From Cruorifilaria tuberocauda (taxonomy: Eukaryota > Nematoda > Chromadorea > Rhabditida > Onchocercidae): a stretch of DNA of 59,464 bases. The stretch spans positions 1 to 59,464 of the forward strand of contig JABVXU010000345.1 of assembly GCA_013365365.1 (NCBI GenBank). The letters are read 5' to 3'. The translations under genes were made by a program, and so were the position numbers. Under the pieces are notes generated by a model, which saw nothing but the letters and a program-made list of their open reading frames with translations, had not been told where the DNA came from and did no database searches. Numbering within the stretch: position 1 is the stretch's first letter; each line of letters begins with the position of its first letter. Below are positions 35,978 through 49,879 of this stretch, piece by piece.

Positions 35978-38900
35978 TTATTTCTTCTTTTTCTGCAAAT
36001 ATGCATCATAACGTGTGTAAGCTAGACTGAGCATTTGACGACAACGTAGAAGCTGAAAATAAAATTCTTAAAGAATAAAACAAATTGCTGCCCAAAGCAG
36101 ATAAGTGTAATTAAAAATAATTGTAGTTTAATTAGAGTAATCAAGCGAAAAACTCGAAAATTAGTGTACTTTGTCTGTCTCAACAAATAGAAGTGAAAAT
36201 TTCAGAAAAACAAGCATTTGCAAGAATTCTACAAGAGTTTAATTACTCCCAAACTATCTGCCTAAAATTCGTGGAATTCATATTATCAAAGTTTAAAATA
36301 AAAATTATTAAAGTAAATTCCATTATAATTACGTTCATATATTATTATAATTCATGTTACGTTTATATTATGATAAAATACTCTAATTTGATAAAAATCA
36401 ATCGCAGGTGATCTGATTTAACTCCAAATTTCATTAGTGTATTTTTATAGTAATGCTAATGATTCACTCACATTTTTTTCTCCAAATCGTTCTTCCGCTG
36501 AAGTAACTTTTTCCTCAAAACTCCGTAAAGTTATATTCATTCTTTTTAACTGAAACATAAACATTTATAAAGTGATAGTTTTTGACTATGAAAAATGAAT
36601 CTTACAAGGAAAAATTCAGCAAAACAAGCAACTTTTTCATCCATATCAGGATTCGTCGGCGGAAAACACATCCAAAAATGTTTTAGTAGTTCGGCAACAG
36701 AATCATGGATTGCTTGTAAGTCAACCAAATCAGTTGCAGTCAATTCTGATTCAGCACTCTTAGCTTCTGGACGGGCAGTGGCTAGTTTGAAGAGATCTTC
36801 ATAATCATTATCCAAATCGCTTTCTAAATCCTGTAATTGCTTTCTGCCAATGAAGACGGAACTGAAAAAGACAATTCATGCTCTCACAGACATAAAAAAA
36901 TCAGAATGTTGATTATATGAGAAGCCTACGAATTCTTGACAACTTTCAAACCAGTTTTTTTGAAGAGAATAGAATACAACTTACGTCATCATAATCTTCA
37001 TTATCTGGCATGGCTTCGCATACTCTACGCACAATATCTCGATAAGCTTGTGCCTGCTCATCGGTATAACGTTTTGTTGATCTGACCATATTACCGACTG
37101 CTAACGAGATAAGGTCTAAATGTTCCTCGCGCTCATCTGACTTCAGCTCATCACTTTCTAATATTATTTCATTTTCATCCTCTTCTCCTGATTTCGGTTT
37201 ATCTTTCTGAAGGGAAGTAAACTTACAAGATGGAGCTCAAGGAATCTTTGCGGTATTTATTGATAATAATCAAGCAGCGTAAAGGTGAACTCGAAGCGTG
37301 AACCAGACCTAAGTTCGGTGAATATGATCAAATTATTAAGTAGAATCAGTAGATCGTTTAAATGACGAGGTTTAATGCTCACATCCTAATTATTTATTAA
37401 GAAAATCGAGTCGAACAATCGTTTCGTCAGCAGGATAAATGGATTAGATGCTTTAATAACACCTTGCTATCATCGGAACTCAGTAATGGTGTAAATTAAT
37501 TCTTAAAAAGTTATTTTCTTCGCTTTTTCCCCTCAAAAAAAGGTCATACTGTCGTGTTTTCTTCATTAGCTGGTCCTTCCAAATCGGCAATAGTCGGTAT
37601 TTTATTTTCGGCAGCAGTAAGCAGAACTCGTTCAGAATGATAATTGAACCTTTTCATTAAGATATCTTTTGTTGATGAAGCACATTGCGAAAAATGTGAT
37701 ATACTGCTCTGAAAGTTTAGATTCTTACAAAATTCGACAAGAAATTTTTACTTTTATCTTTAAAAGGTTTTCAAGTGCTTCTGACAATTAAGAATTAAAA
37801 ACCATAACCTACAATTAAAGGATCATCGTGAATGTACGAAAAATCGAGAGTTTTATGAGCAATCTTCGTATCGAGTAGTTTACGCATTTCTGGAACAATT
37901 TACATGAATGAACTGATTGGAATGGGAAGAGGACGCGAATGCAAATTCATTCTGATAATTCTGGCATTCTGGCAAACGTAATAATTATTAGTAGGCATAA
38001 CAAATATAAATATTACCTGCATTATCTGCTTTAATACAATCCGAAAATGGATCGGATGGATTAGATCGTACCTCACGTTCACGATGAAAGTAATGTGATT
38101 GAAAAAACTTGGCCCAGAATTCTTGCTCCGTCATTTCGTGCGGTACCAACTCCAGATGTTTCCTTTCTACTGGAATTAAAAAGAGAAAGAATTAAAGAGT
38201 AGCTGAATTAGCTCTATTAAAAAAATTTTTAAATCTAATAATACTGAAATATTAAATAGGATTAGAAAAACCTGCTGGATAAGTCCTGAATATACTCTGA
38301 ATTGTATCCACATTGAGATTTAACTTGACTCCATTCGTTCCTTCGGATTGCGCAATACTACTCAGAAATCCACTTGAAACACCTAATTTACCACCATCTG
38401 CATCTTCCTGAACTGACTGTTTGGTATAAAGCTTTAACGGTTATTTATTCAATAAATTATAATAACTGAATCGTTATTAAGCTTTCAATATGGCTCTAAG
38501 AATATAATTTGAGGCAAGGTTTTAGGCATAGAACAACATAATTAAGTTCAACAAAGCTAATTAAAACATAAGAACATTATGACAGAATTTGATTTCCAGA
38601 CAATACTTCCCTGGGAAACTCACATTTTGATAATATTCGCTCCAGAAATCCTGAGCAGATATCAATTTTGACGCAACCAAATGTTTGTATAATTCTTGTA
38701 AATGATTGTTACGCTCTAAAATCTTCTTTTTTGCTTCCAATTCTTTTGTTTTACTGTACTTCAATGACTGTGCAGCATTCTAAAAGTATCTTCAACAAAA
38801 TTTGATGAGTATTGGGTTAAAAAGTTTTGAGGAGAAACTTTTCAATCAGTTATTTACGAATTTCAAAATGAAACTTGAAAACTTAAAACTTAGCAAAACA

Positions 38901-39752
38901 TACTTACTTGACTAGCAATTTGCCTGTGATGTATAAGTGCCTGTTGCAAAATCTCTTTTACCAAATCACGATCCTTGACATGCATCTGAAATTAAAATGA
39001 TTTTATTTTTCTTACATATAATACCGCAAATCTCATCTGTCAATTTCATAATCCAAAACTTGGAACAATTTTACAGAAAGGTACTGATAGCATTAAAACC
39101 GTTTCAAAGAGACTACAAATTATGATATTACAGAGCTCACATATCAGACACTAACTGCATCACTATTGATTCCGAATCTATTGTGAATAATGACAAGTCA
39201 AAACTTGCTTCCTTTCCAAGAGGATTAACGAAAACAAATGTTGCTTGCTCTTCATTATGCTTACATATTTGGAGCTGAGTTTTTGTTTTATTTGGGGGTG
39301 AGATTCGCTGACCTAAAATCCACAAAATCATTTTGCAAACAGTAAAAGGATTTAATGCGTTAGCAAGTGAAAAGCAAAATGCTAAATAAATATGCACTTT
39401 GCATTTTTCAAATTTAATTTCGAAGATTTCCTAAACACCCATATTTCAGAAAGGAAAGAAGAAAAATACTGGAAGAGAATACTCTGAATTTTTCTAATCT
39501 TGCAATTTAGTGACCTGTAGAAATCACTGTTTTCTCTAACTTGGTTGTTTCATCAACTGGCTTCTTAAGGTCCTCAACGGAATATTTACCTCTAATATCG
39601 TTGAAAAGGATGACAAGCTTTTCATCCGATCCATTATCGAACCATTCTACTCGATCACCGTAAACATAAAATGTACCAATGGGTGATTTAGCAGCACCTG
39701 GCATACGATACTTCACGTGTTCAACACGTAACAGTAATTCTTTGTCAGACAT
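35978..39752 (-). CDS. GTF2H1: TFIIH core subunit p62 (GTF2H1)
   Basis: Twelve minus-strand exons: 39515-39752, ~39152-39312, 38908-38985, 38624-38779, 38272-38416, 38017-38169, 37813-37889, 37550-37708, 36985-37206, 36606-36830, 36472-36549 and 35978-36052, giving about 588 residues (human 548). p62 is a structural subunit of TFIIH, used in RNA polymerase II initiation and nucleotide excision repair. Visible parts: N-terminal PH domain ([13 protein letters not shown], then [16 protein letters not shown]), BSD1 ([20 protein letters not shown]), [20 protein letters not shown] leading into BSD2 ([20 protein letters not shown]), [11 protein letters not shown], an acidic insert, [15 protein letters not shown], and a basic C-terminus ending KKKK. 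ATG 39752 follows a TTTTAG acceptor by 13 bases. The exon 2 donor is uncertain: GTGAGC at 39140 is the best site but gives the wrong phase, so GTGTCT or GTGATG upstream is more likely. Confidence 0.9.
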
Positions 39753-40067
39753 TTCCGACAATATTCTAAAATTACTGTAAGATGAGGAGATTCATTCATT
39801 GCTTCAGTTTTTACTGATAATTCCGAGTAACTTTTATATGCTTTTTTCAATACAGTCAATAGTCTAAAAGTACATACAAAGAAAAATATTGTGTACTTGA
39901 GAAGCATACAAAGATAAGATCAATAGAAGAAGACATAAAAGCAGGTGGAAAAACACTTGGGAAGTTAGTTAAGATTAACGAAATAATTTAGTTCCAACAG
40001 AGAACCAGAGATCAACATCATCATAAAACAGTTAGGAACGTACAAGGAAAGAGAAAACGAAAGAACA
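39753..40067. promoter_or_regulatory. Head-to-head intergenic region upstream of GTF2H1
   Basis: About 315 bp between the GTF2H1 start and a possible small plus-strand gene. It contains a CTAAAATTAC stretch whose complement, GTAATTTTAG, could be the spliced-leader acceptor of GTF2H1. No TATA-like element stands out. Confidence 0.35.
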
Positions 40068-40253
40068 ATGAATCAGGCTAGGAAATACACTCAAAGAGGA
40101 CTAGAGAGAGTGAGAGATTATGTGAAATCAACATACCGCCGTACATCGAAAGACCTGCTGAAATATCGCAGGCACAACAATGGCAGTAATTGCAAATACA
40201 CACTTCCTTCTCCAATCCATAACGATATGATACAAGCATGTTACTCATTATGA
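40068..40253 (+). CDS. Small basic single-exon open frame, 61 aa
   Basis: A true ATG opens 61 codons, starting MNQARKYTQRGLERVRDYVK and ending at TGA 40251-40253. The N-terminal half is highly basic and could be helical. Codon use is better than in the flanking AT-rich DNA. It faces GTF2H1 head to head. No splice partner, signal peptide or family is recognised; an AG at about 40182 (GGCAG) may instead mark an exon border. Treat as a possible gene only. Confidence 0.3.
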   Translation: MNQARKYTQRGLERVRDYVKSTYRRTSKDLLKYRRHNNGSNCKYTLPSPIHNDMIQACYSL

Positions 40254-40982
40254 AAATTTTGATCTCTCAGGTTGTAAATAAATTAGAGCATATCATCGTA
40301 ATTTTCATTTCATAAAATTTTTTAGATTGGGAGCGGTCGCTTACTTGTCCGATCCTTTAATATTTGAATCCATTATTTGGTGTTACTTGGAAGAAGTGTT
40401 GTGCTGAATATTTAGTTCGTTTACTCAAGTAACGCACTCAAAATTGAATCAGTACATAAGCTAATATAGATCATAGCTACAACTATTAAATTTAAAAAAA
40501 TTACGAAATCATATTCCGAAAAATTGCCACAAAGATTAGTAGCAGTAGATTCACAATCTTACTGAAACAGGACGTGGCAGCAATTTTCGTGAAATTCTAA
40601 ATATTCTCTCTAACATTAATTAAAACGAAAATTGTTGATGGTTTTCTGGTTGTTATATAACATCACAGACATGGGTGACATCAAAGACGTTCATCCTCCC
40701 TGCATTTCGAGTTTTTTTTTTTAATTTGGAGTTTTATGATCTTCATGTTCAAAATGTTCAATAAAACAATTTTTAATGAATAACTGAAGCTAAATTTAAT
40801 TACTTCATCCTTCTTCATTATAAAAGAGCTCATTTAAGTTGTTGCTACAAAAAAGTTCAGAATCTGAATGGAATTTTATTGAAACGATTCTTTTTGAAAT
40901 TAATGAATGTAGAAATTGAATAGAGACCTTTAAAATTCATCAAATTCCAGAATTTTCTATCAAAAGGAGAATTCAAAAAATA

Positions 40983-43900
40983 ATGTCCTCCAGAAAACAA
41001 AAAACTACGAATGTTCCTAGCGAGCTGTCCAATGAATCCAATCAAAGTGTATCTATCAAAGATACAATATTTTCAGCTCATTGCCTTGTACAATCTTGCT
41101 ATTTAACACAGTTATTGATTCTTTGGATTAGATTTCCGTCAAAGAACATTTCCATAATCTTTGTTACGTAATATCACGTCTGATCAATAATTAATCGCCA
41201 TTCTCATTAATCATTTTTAATGAAAGCACATACATATCTCTTTTTAATCTCAATATCTGTTCCTTGATTGTCTCTCACTGATTGAACTGGTGATAGAATT
41301 GATAGGATTAAATGGCTTTTCGACTGATATGTGGGGATTTGAAGTGAAACAGACCCTCTAAATTAAAAATAAAAAACTGTTCTTTTCCTGCTTCTTATCG
41401 TCGATGCTAATTTCTTGTTAAATTTGAGTAGACAGAAGCATTATGCTCATTTGCGCTCTGTATTGTCCTAAGTTATAAAGTATACTGTTAGTACATTTAA
41501 ACGTCGTGCAGGTGGAAAATTCAACAGACAACATCGAAGCAATGATAAGATTACTTAAATGCAATCAAATATCTACAACAAGTCCAGCAAAAATGGATGT
41601 ATCAGAGAAGAGGTTGTGCTTTCTCCTTGAAAAAATTTAAAAATATCAATCGTATCTGGTCTATATCCCATCGTACTAATTATTACACTCATTATAACAA
41701 CTTGATAAGTTTTGAGAATAAGTGCTTCTGCATGCTTGGAACTTCACAACCTACTCTATTCATTTCATATCATGAAATTCCTCTTGAAGCAATTACAATC
41801 TCGTGTCTATTTTATGCATGCCTGATTTGACATCATATCGTCCATCCATCTTCATCTAGTTTTCTCTTCTTTAGTCGAACTGTTACCCTGTTTTCATAAT
41901 ATCTATAACAATTAATTTAATTTTTGTTTGAAATAAGCCAATATATTGTTTATCTTAGTGATTTAATACCAAGTATTTATCATTGCTTCGATATTCTAAA
42001 TTCTTTGACATTACTTTTTCTATATTATATTGTCAGAAATGAAGAAACAGTTGCAGTTATCCTCTTAATTGATGGCTTACCTTACATAAAAAACACGGCA
42101 GAATCTGAATCAGGAATAATGAAAAAAGTGAAATGGCCAAGTCTTTAGCGCTACAATGAAAATTGGTCGCTGTCACTTGTCTTTTTGCTCCCTGATCTTC
42201 AAATTAAAAAAAAAATACTTTTATTCCTATCCCTCATAAAGTAGAGGAATAGGTTAAGAACAGAACGGTCCGAGAACATGAAATCATATTTATAGGTTTT
42301 TTTCCAGGCTAAATACCGCTGTTGAAAAGTCTACGAATTTATCTGAAAGATCAATGCGTCGTCAGAAAAAATTAGTGAATATTCTCGCATTAAATTTTTT
42401 GAAATTAAAATACAATTCGATAGCGAATTATCACAATTATAGTTTTCGAATTCCTTTTTCATATTATAATGTTTTTAAAGTATTAAAAATTATGCAAGTA
42501 AATTATTGAGAAATTCAGGCAGTAAGCCGAAATCAGGCCATATGGTTGTGTTTTTGAAAAATGATCAGCAAGTTCAAAAATTTTTTTACGGTAATATCAT
42601 ATCAATAGTTTCGTCTCAGATTTCATCATTCAGATTGATTAATTTTCAGATTGATGAACAGTCAAAAAATGATGGAACACCGAGAACTGGAACGTCAATC
42701 GTACGAGCGAAGGAAAAACGTATGTTAACAAACATATATATCCTATATATATTATTATTTCATATGCATATATATTATTATCATATTACTTCCTATAAAA
42801 GATTAGTCTCTTTTGAAGGTTTTATCTTTAATTTGGATAATTTTCAATTAGTTCCAGAATTTATCGATAAATCAGATGGTAAGCGTTCGACAGTAGATCC
42901 GCATAGCAAATTAATGGTTTGTTTGTTTTAGATCTATTTCAAAATTTTATTTGGGGTTTTAATAAATAAATTAAAATACCTCAATATTTTTCGTTTCTAT
43001 CTGAAATTATAATTTCCTACATTTATTTTTTCCCAATATTGGAGCACTTAAAATATTTCTATGAAAGTTTGTGAAATTCTCAGAAAAGGATGAATTTGTT
43101 GTATTTACAAAAAAAAATTTCCTAAAGTTATAGCTTTTTTTTTAATCAGAGCAATTCTTTTGTTATGTAACGAAAAAAATTTTGGATAATTGCTTAATCA
43201 TTCACTTTCATCTCTCGTAAAAAATGGATTATTACTTGAAAGATGCATTATTACCGATGCAGTCATGTAAATAGATAATGACTAGTTTAAGCCATGCGAA
43301 GATTTTATGTCTCAAATCTAGGCAATGAATTGAGTAATTGATTGTTCCAATGCCGTATGGCTTATATGAGAATAACAAAATCCTTGATGAAATTTCACCA
43401 TTAATTATTTGGTTTTATTTCTCGTTCATTCTTTTCAACCAGTAAAATCATTAATTTGATATTTACAACTATTTGTAAATGAATTCAAGTTCAAGGTTAA
43501 GCGAGAAAAGGAATTATCAAAAAAGACAAAAATCACAGATACGATATTATCGAGTATGAAAGGTACATTGTATACGATGAAAGAAGCAAGAATAGAATAT
43601 TTTTATTAATTTGCATAGATGCATTCAATTAATTCTGATAATGTAATTTATGCCAGAATGACAGATCTATCTAAAATACATAACAAAGTAGTAAGTAATA
43701 CAGGACTTCTTTTCTATGAAAATTCTTTTGCATTCCGAGTTGATATCTCATTTGCTTCTCTATTAATAGCTTTATTATTCTGTAGTTTCACCTGTCCTAT
43801 CGCTTAGTAGATTACAAATAAGTTGGTTTATTCTCTTTTAACTCTGCCAAAATTTGCAGATACCCTCATATCCTCTTTGTAACCACTGTAATTTATTGAT

Positions 43901-46900
43901 TTATATAACTGAGCATTTGTACTGCATATCTAATTAATATTTATACAATATTATTTTACGCCTTGAAGCCACATTAAGTAAATAATTCGTTGATAGATGA
44001 GAATGAAATAATTATCTCCAGAGCCGATACGAATTCATACAATGATGCGCGTTAATCAGACACGTAGGGGTGAAGTGTATTTGGAACACAAAATTGAACT
44101 CATTGGAAATGACGGAAAAATTGAAAAACGTGAACTTATGTTGCTACAACCAAAAACGATGCATGTAGATCCCATCAAAGTGAATTGATGGTTTTTTATT
44201 CAATTTAAGTTAACTTGTATAAAACTTTAACTGCTACATTGGCAGTAATTTTCATAAATAGACAAAGCGGAGAATAGGTGAATAAGTAGGGCTAAATTTT
44301 TATGGAACATTTTAAATGAATGGAAAATGAATTCGTCTCTAATTTTATCAAATGCTAAAGTGACTAACTGTTTTGCAGTAATATCTGATAAGTTAAAAGA
44401 AGTGAGAAAAGACAAGCATGCGAATTAAATGTTATATGTTTGCAGAACCATGAGAAATATCATCAAGTGAAAAATAATCTGAATTTATACGTATGCGACG
44501 GATATTTACTTCTTATCAGAATGATAAAACTTACCCCACCACATGAAAAGATCTCTGCGGGCATCATTCATGATGAAACTCGAATTTATGATGGTAATAG
44601 TGTCAGTGCCAACACTGGTACTGTCTACTTTTCTATTTGAAAAATTTTCTTACAAATGAATCTTTTTTAAGTTTCGCACGATACTGGTTATTGAAATCTT
44701 TCAGTTTAGCTATGGATAAAGTAATATCTTGTTTACATTTTCAATGAAATGTAAGTAAGCACGAGGATAATTTCCAGTATTAACTTCAAATAGATTAAAA
44801 AGTGATTTAACTTTAAACGCATGGAATATTATAAAGAGACCTTAACTCTAGTTTCGGAAGCCATCAAAAAAACGAAAGAAAATAGTAAAACAAAAGCAAT
44901 CCCGAATTTTTGTGATCCAGTTTGTGCGAAATGCTGTAATAAGATAATACTTGCAAAAAATGGAAATTATAAAATGATCGAGTTGATCGAATTAAGATGC
45001 AAAGGAAGTAACAAAGAACCAAATAAAGTAAGCTTTTTCATTAAAACAAAGTCACTCGATCATAAATGATTTTATTACTTCGAAACTTTTTGCTTAAAAT
45101 ATTCATGTCTTCTCTAAATTCTGCAAACTTTGCAAATTCTTGTTTAATTTTTAGTTTAAGTATTGCGAGAGAAATGAATATTATATTGAAGGAAGTAGAA
45201 AAATTATTTCTATTCAAATTCTTTTCCGCATTGTAAGAGTCATAGTTAAAGTATTACAGAAAAAAAATAATTAAATGCTTTTTAATGATGCAAAAGTAAG
45301 AAAAAGTAGCAATGAAATGATAATTTTTATCAGAAACTAATACCGAAATCTGATCGACGCCGCAATAACGAAGGCGTAAAGTTAGTTGAAGCTGGAGTTT
45401 GCAACTTTAATCAATTAGTTGGTTATGGTAAAGGATTGCTAGCCATCGAAACTGCTCTGGAGTTATCAGCAATGGCAAATTTTAAGGTTTTAATTATAAA
45501 ATGGCTCAAGAATTTTATATCATTTTAAATTAGTGTAATGTGTCATCATTTTTATTACTGTATTTACTCTGTAAAGAAATTGAAAGAAATATTAAAATTG
45601 TCTCTTTTGTTCCAGTTATACAATTTGAACTCAAGTAAATTCATTTCGGAAAGATATTACATTTATATATGAGTTTGTTCGAGATTTATATGAAATTGAA
45701 GTTTATTTTTCCGGATAAATCATATGTGTGGTGTGAAACATGCGATTATACCACTGATATTTATGGGAACTATTCCGGATCTTTACTCTCCAGGTGTCTC
45801 CTTTCAAATTTGCATCCCAGTTTTGAAAAGATAACACTTCAATCAGTATGATTGATTTAATTCATTTTCCAAAATCCATTTTCCAATTAATTTTTTCACT
45901 CTTGTAATCTCATTTCATTACCTGAAATAATCAGGATTCTTTTTAAAAGCTACTTTCATTTCTTTTTATAATAGTAGAAGGTATTAAATGTATCCAGTTT
46001 TCGATATCTTCCTCCAATTACGATGATTACTTTAATGAAGCATGGAACTTTGACCTTAAACTTTTGTATTTTAGTTTCAATAAAGAAATGCAATTTTAGT
46101 GCAGATTGCTCCTCATTTTCGTAATCATTTGTTATATTGCATACGTTTCTATTAATTTATAACAGTGAACGACTTTTTTATCAAATTCTACTTAAAAATA
46201 AAATTTGAACCAGCAGGAGTGCTCATTGTCACTCTCATAAATTCAATAAATAATAAATTGAAGTGGTTGATTCAAATTTGGAAAAATCTTTATATTCGAT
46301 TTACCTATAATACTAGATTTTCAGTGGCCATCTATCGTCACGAGAGCTATCGAAACAATCAAAGATTGCAGCAACGCAACAAATAAATCCGAAAACCGGC
46401 AGGCGAAGTGATAATTCCTCTCCGAAATCCGGTTAGAAATGCCGATTCTCATAAATCATTTACATATTAAAGATCTTTGGATCTTCCAGTAACTAAAAAA
46501 CAATGATTATTTGGGCTTAGAAACAAATCATAATGTTGATGATAATAACAATAGCAATAATAATAAATGATAGATTCCGAAATCTATGGAAGCAATGTTT
46601 AACTCTCGTTTATTCTTATCGCGGTTTTATAGAAAAAGTTTTTCCTAATGGATGAAATAAGTGCTTGCCGATACACATTGCCATGTTTTTGTTCTTGTAG
46701 TCTCATTTTCGTTTAGTCATCAAAATTATTTTTGTTCGACGTGAATCATGTGAATACTACTGAAATAGCTGTTTTATAAATCGATTTCTTCTAATCATTC
46801 TTAAATTTCACATCTCAAAATTTCACCTTACATATTCATTAATTTGCAGGACTAAGTGACACATCAGCTGGTGGTGGTAGTGAATCAGAAAGTGGTAAAT

Positions 46901-48626
46901 ATTCTATGAAATTGTCATAGTACAAAAAAGTTAGCCCTAAAAGTACTATCATTCATTTACACTGAATAATATTGCAGATCATTCACCAGAGCCATCTGCT
47001 GACTCCAGCGGGTAAGCATGGTTCTTTTTTCGTAGAGACTGGTCTTAATTTCTTTGCTTGATTAAATTATACATTATATTCCTTCCAAATATAGTATTAT
47101 CTTAGATTCAGAATAATAAATTGGTTGGTTTTGCTTTAGCATCGATGAAAATTCCATGCCTCAAGCTTCATCATCAAACACTGCCATCCCAGCAGCAAAA
47201 GGTACTCTCATGTCATTCGTATAAATCATTTCAATTTTTCGTTGTTCTCAAGGACCTAATAATCGTTTCTTTATAATTTATAATATATTTATCAGATTTT
47301 AAACTATTCTCAACCCTTAGAAAAACCTCAAAAGTTGTATTTTAACTTTAATACTTTAATGTCAAAGTTTATATGTTGTGCATTATGATACAGTCGAGAG
47401 ATAAATCTATTGTTGAATTTCATGATTTATGAGTTTATGTAAGCTTATCATTTTGTAAGATAACTTCTGTTATTAAAGTTTTTAGAATTAGTATCTTCTC
47501 TTTTCTTATATTTTTTACTTTCGGAAATTACACTGAATGCAGTTTTGTAAATTTTTCCCATTTCTCAAAAATCTTCTTTCTGTCCTTAGTATTTTTATAA
47601 AAGTACTCTTTTTTAGATTTGTTTCATGGACATCCGAATGACATTTGCTGTCCAAAGTCAGCGAGCATCTGGAGGAAGCCATCTGGAGTTCTGTTGCAAC
47701 CGAAGACGTTAATGTATCTTTTATGAAGACCCTCCCTTTGAATAGAAGCTAAAACGGAATGTGTATATTTTTGAAATCAACGGAGATGTGGTAAAATTTA
47801 AGGACAAAGTTTCAATCTAGGATGAAAAAATATTCCTCAAAAATTTTCGAAAAGGTAGTCTTGGAATTCCATCTCAGAAATTTAAACATTTCAGATGTGA
47901 ATGTGTTGTTGACCAATGTTATACTTTAGGCAAATAAAGAAAAGAAGACCAGAAACACATAAACCGGCATCATTTCATTCTCCAAAGCGTACTTTCTCTG
48001 CGACGGATGATACACAATTAGATTCTAGTACGGAGATGATCATGTCAACAGTAACTTTTACGAAATAATATATTCATCGAAGTTTAGATGTCCATTGCAA
48101 ACATAATAGGTCATACAAACTTATGATTAGTTTTTTTTTTGCTAAAAAAGATTGCGCATTAATGATTAGCTATCGTTAACAGATTGTTTTTTATATGTCT
48201 TTTCATTCTATGTTCTACAGGGGACAGATGCGAAATCTAAAAATGATACAAATAGAATCGACATTTTCTTATCCAATGAACATGGATTGAAAGTAAGCTA
48301 GTATTTTCTATCCTATTTAAATGTGTAGCATATGCTTCAAACATCCGTGTCATCTAGATTGATCATGCTATATTTGAGCATTTATCTTTAACAAATTTTC
48401 GAGATTGAATAAAATAAAAATATATGATGGATATTTATTAATGATTCTATACTATACTAGAATTCTATACACTCTATACTTGAAACCTGTATCATGAGAT
48501 TTATAGGTAGCAATAATGGCTGATATTGGTATAAAATATTTCAATGAAGACGGCTCGAAAAGAGAAGTGAAATGTATTAGTAACCAAAAAATTTGCATTG
48601 ATGGTCGAGTTCTTTATGAAAATTAA
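40983..48626 (+). CDS. Unidentified long multi-exon protein
   Basis: Three blocks of phase-consistent exons. Block 1: 40983-41048 (starts [19 protein letters not shown]), 41512-41612, 42037-42140, 42519-42590. Block 2: 44022-44179, 44446-44593, 44852-45027, 45334-45486. Block 3: 46325-46431, 46850-46894, 46978-47011, 47140-47201, 47617-47707, 47930-48050, 48221-48292 and 48507-48626 (TAA). Weaker exons lie between (42650-42719, 42858-42878, ~43503-43560, 43619-43690), so it may be two genes. The first two blocks are rich in beta strands ([49 protein letters not shown]) and include a cysteine cluster, CDPVCAKCC. Block 3 has a Ser/Pro/Glu-rich linker and basic nuclear-localisation-like runs ([10 protein letters not shown]). 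This suggests a nuclear or DNA-binding protein, but I recognise no domain. Confidence 0.55.
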
Positions 48627-49810
48627 TTTTTTCTAAATTTTCAAATTTCATAACTTTTTTAAGCAAAACATAAATTTTTATTTCAATAAAAAAACGGAAG
48701 CAAACATTGATGAAATAGCATTATAATTTCTATCAGTGGGATTTATTATAAGTTCATATTAAATGACGAGGAGTTTGATCAAGTTAAAAAAATTCATTTG
48801 CATTCTGTAAATGACATATCACTACTTCTAAATCAGTCAATATTTTTCGCTCAAAATCATCGATGAAATTGTTATAGAATTAAATCAGATTAAAAGTCAT
48901 GATTTTTTTGATTCATTGATAATGATGTATGGGATACTGATTGATCATACATGTATGGTAATATTGGCATTAGTAATATCAGTTATGAAAAGGACGTTTC
49001 GTAAACTCTCCGATTGCTATTAATCATTCACACTCCTGCTGTTATTTTCGTCTTTGTTACATTCAACACGCTTTCCATTTCTATTTTCTAATTTCTGTAT
49101 TTACTCTCATTTCCATTTGTACTGATTCTAGCAATCAATCACATTTCATACATAATTGTCAGATGAATTATTGAGATTTGCACGAACTGTATCTTATTGC
49201 TAGCACATAGTACCAATAGCTTTCGTAACAATAAGATAGTTTCAATTTCTATTCTACTCACTCATTTCGTATAATCAAAAAGTATTAAGTATTATTTCAT
49301 TCATTTATATGGTAAAATTTCAAGAAATAATTGATTGAAATTTTACTTTAATTTATTTCGATCATGCTTTAATGCATGCAAGCCATTTTATAAATTGTTT
49401 AGAAATGAAATTTTGTTTTCGAAAATTTGAACAAACTGAAACAACAGTTATCTTTTTTTGTTTGGAGAGGAAAAAAAAACTAGAATTCTTGTCCATATGA
49501 ATCGCTAAATGTTGTTGCACATATTTGTCATTTCATAATTTTGTAATGATGTAATGAATCGTGGAAATTCATTCTCTTGTGCAAATTTTTCATTCTTGGA
49601 AATTTTAGATTTAAATTATATCAAACAGGATCAGTCTTATATTTATTGCTTTCTTTAATTCAATGGAAATTTAGTAAAGGAAATTAATTTTTCGTTATTA
49701 AATTAAAATTAAGAAAAATACCTGCAAAGAGAAATTCTCTCAAGTTTTACAATGAGAAATTTCTCTGTTTTGTACACTCTGTAATCCGAAAATTATAGTT
49801 ATTTTATTTT
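48627..49810. other. Intergenic region downstream of the unidentified gene
   Basis: AT-rich DNA with no open frame of note. An AATAAA-type signal (TTTCAATAAAAAAACGG) lies at about 48680, about 55 bases past the stop at 48626. Confidence 0.5.
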
Positions 49811-49879
49811 ATGATACCTGTTAATATCGATTTACCATGGATAGAATTAGCCAAAAGTCTATTCATAGAAATCATATTT
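49811..49879 (+). other. Possible first exon, hydrophobic start
   Basis: ATG followed by 23 codons (IPVNIDLPWIELAKSLFIEI…) and a GTGAGT donor. An AAAATTATAG acceptor 12 bases before the ATG could be a spliced-leader site. The exon ends in phase 1, which matches the plus-strand acceptor TTGCAG near 50846 (reading MSVPTPGRTPLNLGRSGGF). That region is also a good exon on the other strand. No family is recognised. Confidence 0.25.

Noticed and set aside
36595..36804. A 69-codon plus-strand frame inside GTF2H1.
   Set aside because: It is the antisense shadow of exon 10 of GTF2H1, whose minus-strand frame carries the p62 [11 protein letters not shown] motif.
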